This document shows, one piece after another, positions 63,363 through 64,000 of a stretch of 64,000 nt of DNA (the first letter of the stretch is position 1; every line of letters starts with the position of its first letter). Under the pieces are notes generated by a model. The model ran no database searches. It saw only the letters and a program-made list of their open reading frames with translations, and was not told where the DNA came from. A program made the translations under genes and the position numbers. This DNA is from RPQJ01 sp963846315 (GTDB lineage: Bacteria > Pseudomonadota > Gammaproteobacteria > Steroidobacterales > Steroidobacteraceae), in the NCBI GenBank assembly GCA_963846315.1, contig CAWJVM010000002.1, forward strand, positions 114,205 through 178,204. The letters are read 5' to 3'.

Positions 63363-63487
63363 ATCAATGCGCTAACGGGTCCCGCTGGTCGTCTTGCTTG
63401 CATTTCCGAGTTGCTGCCGGGATCCTGAACAGGCTGCTAAACGCGGGATGCAGGCGGTCGGTCGAAGAAGGCGAGGGACGGGACGCG

Positions 63488-63502
63488 TGGCAATCCTAGC
63501 GC
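63488..63502 (+). promoter_or_regulatory. sigma-54-type promoter of dctA
   Basis: TGGCAATCCTAGCGC keeps GG and GC with the required 10-base spacing and four more bases of the -24/-12 consensus. It is 33 bases before the dctA ATG, a typical place. The -12 part (GCGC) is weaker than TTGC. Confidence 0.5.
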
Positions 63503-63535
63503 TGATGCGGCGGCAGGGGTAGGACGCAACGATTA

Positions 63536-64000
63536 ATGCGCCAACTTTACATCCAGGTTCTCGTGGCGATCGTGATCGGTTGCATCGTTGGCCATTTCTG
63601 GCCGGCGTACGGCGAGGCTCTGCGGCCACTCGGCGATGCATTCCTGAACTCGTCAAGATGGTGATCGCCCCGGTGATCTTCCTGACCGTGACGACTGGCA
63701 TCGCCGGCATGCGCAGTCTCGGCACACTCGGACGCGTGGCCGCCAGGGCCTTAGCCTATTTCCTGCTCGTTTCGACTCTCGCACTGATTCTCGGGCTCGT
63801 CGTAGCCAATATCGTCGAACCCGGCGCCGGGATGAACGTCGATCCAGCTTCGCTCGATGCGGGTGCCGTGACGCAGTACCAACAGCAGGCGCACGACGAT
63901 TCGGTCGTCGGATTCCTCTTGGCCATCATCCCGAACACTGCTTTCAGCGCGTTCGTCGATGGCCAGATCCTGCAGGTGCTGTTCATTGCAGTCCTGTTCG
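63536..64000 (+). CDS. dctA: C4-dicarboxylate/H+ symporter DctA, frameshifted and cut by window end
   Basis: Takes up succinate, fumarate and malate. MRQLYIQVLVAIVIGCIVGH starts the first helix, and VIAPVIFLTVTTGIAGM, VEPGAGMNVDPASLDA and IIPNTAFSAFVDGQILQVLF match the DctA/dicarboxylate-symporter family. The frame breaks at about 63646, where one A seems lost (FLNSSRW stop instead of FLKLVKMVIAP). This is the only deletion among the frameshifts of the window. AGGA is 11 bases before the ATG. The C-terminal two thirds lie outside. Confidence 0.88.

Overview
The window is GC-rich gammaproteobacterial DNA. From about 10 to 55 kb the gene order follows the conserved chromosome core known from E. 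coli and relatives: queG divergent from nnr-tsaE-amidase-mutL-miaA-hfq-hflX-hflK-hflC-DUF2065-purA, then rnr-rlmB-rpsF-rpsR-rplI-dnaB, and ffh-rpsP-rimM-trmD-rplS. A deoxynucleoside kinase between folK and panB, a PEP-CTERM protein, the S9 peptidase and the TIR-TPR protein point to a Xanthomonadales/Nevskiales/Steroidobacter-like lineage. That placement is an inference from gene content and order. No rRNA is present.

Layout: (a) 1-6.5 kb, accessory: the tail of a four-helix SLATT-type membrane protein, a TIR-transmembrane-TPR protein directly behind it, a large secreted protein of unknown function and a PEP-CTERM protein. (b) 6.6-10.1 kb: an atypical NRAMP-like transporter, a secreted S9 peptidase and tRNA-Glu(CTC). 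(c) 10.2-26.3 kb: RNA processing, folate and pantothenate synthesis, NAD(P)HX repair, tRNA modification, cell-wall amidase, mismatch repair, Hfq and the HflKC membrane complex. (d) 26.3-32.6 kb: purA, an acyl-CoA dehydrogenase, malate synthase G, an enoyl-CoA hydratase and tRNA-Leu(CAG); the three metabolic genes are inserted in the otherwise conserved purA-rnr segment. (e) 32.7-46.1 kb: RNase R, RlmB, ribosomal proteins, a DnaB helicase carrying a 422-residue intein with endonuclease motifs, alanine racemase, a kinase-phosphatase-FHA operon and RadA. (f) 46.6-55.1 kb: a CBS transporter, a cytochrome c assembly-like protein, the SRP/ribosome/tRNA-methylation operon, SppA and UppP. (g) 55.1-64 kb: a deletion scar with remnants of an ene-reductase and a LysR regulator, then a minus-strand operon dctB-dctD-surE-ribokinase-aldehyde dehydrogenase-MBL hydrolase, divergent from a dctA transporter cut by the window end.

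Three kinds of non-coding structure stand out. A family of palindromes built from GGGGTTA heptads occurs at five places. In four of them it touches the 3' end of a gene, at three of those supplying stop codons (panC plus queG, rlmB, ffh); in the fifth a half copy is translated inside MutL. Two copies of a 54-bp core, identical but inverted, lie at 46.2-46.5 kb, and each is bracketed by its own perfect 25-bp arms. A four-level nested inverted repeat lies at 31.1-31.4 kb.

The best candidate for an undescribed system is the SLATT membrane protein plus TIR-TPR pair at the left edge, which resembles a Thoeris-like arrangement (TIR nucleotide signal acting on a SLOG-type sensor effector). The sensor half lies outside the window, so this stays a hypothesis. 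Six genes carry single-base frameshifts, five of them insertions. This regularity suggests sequence errors at least as much as real decay.
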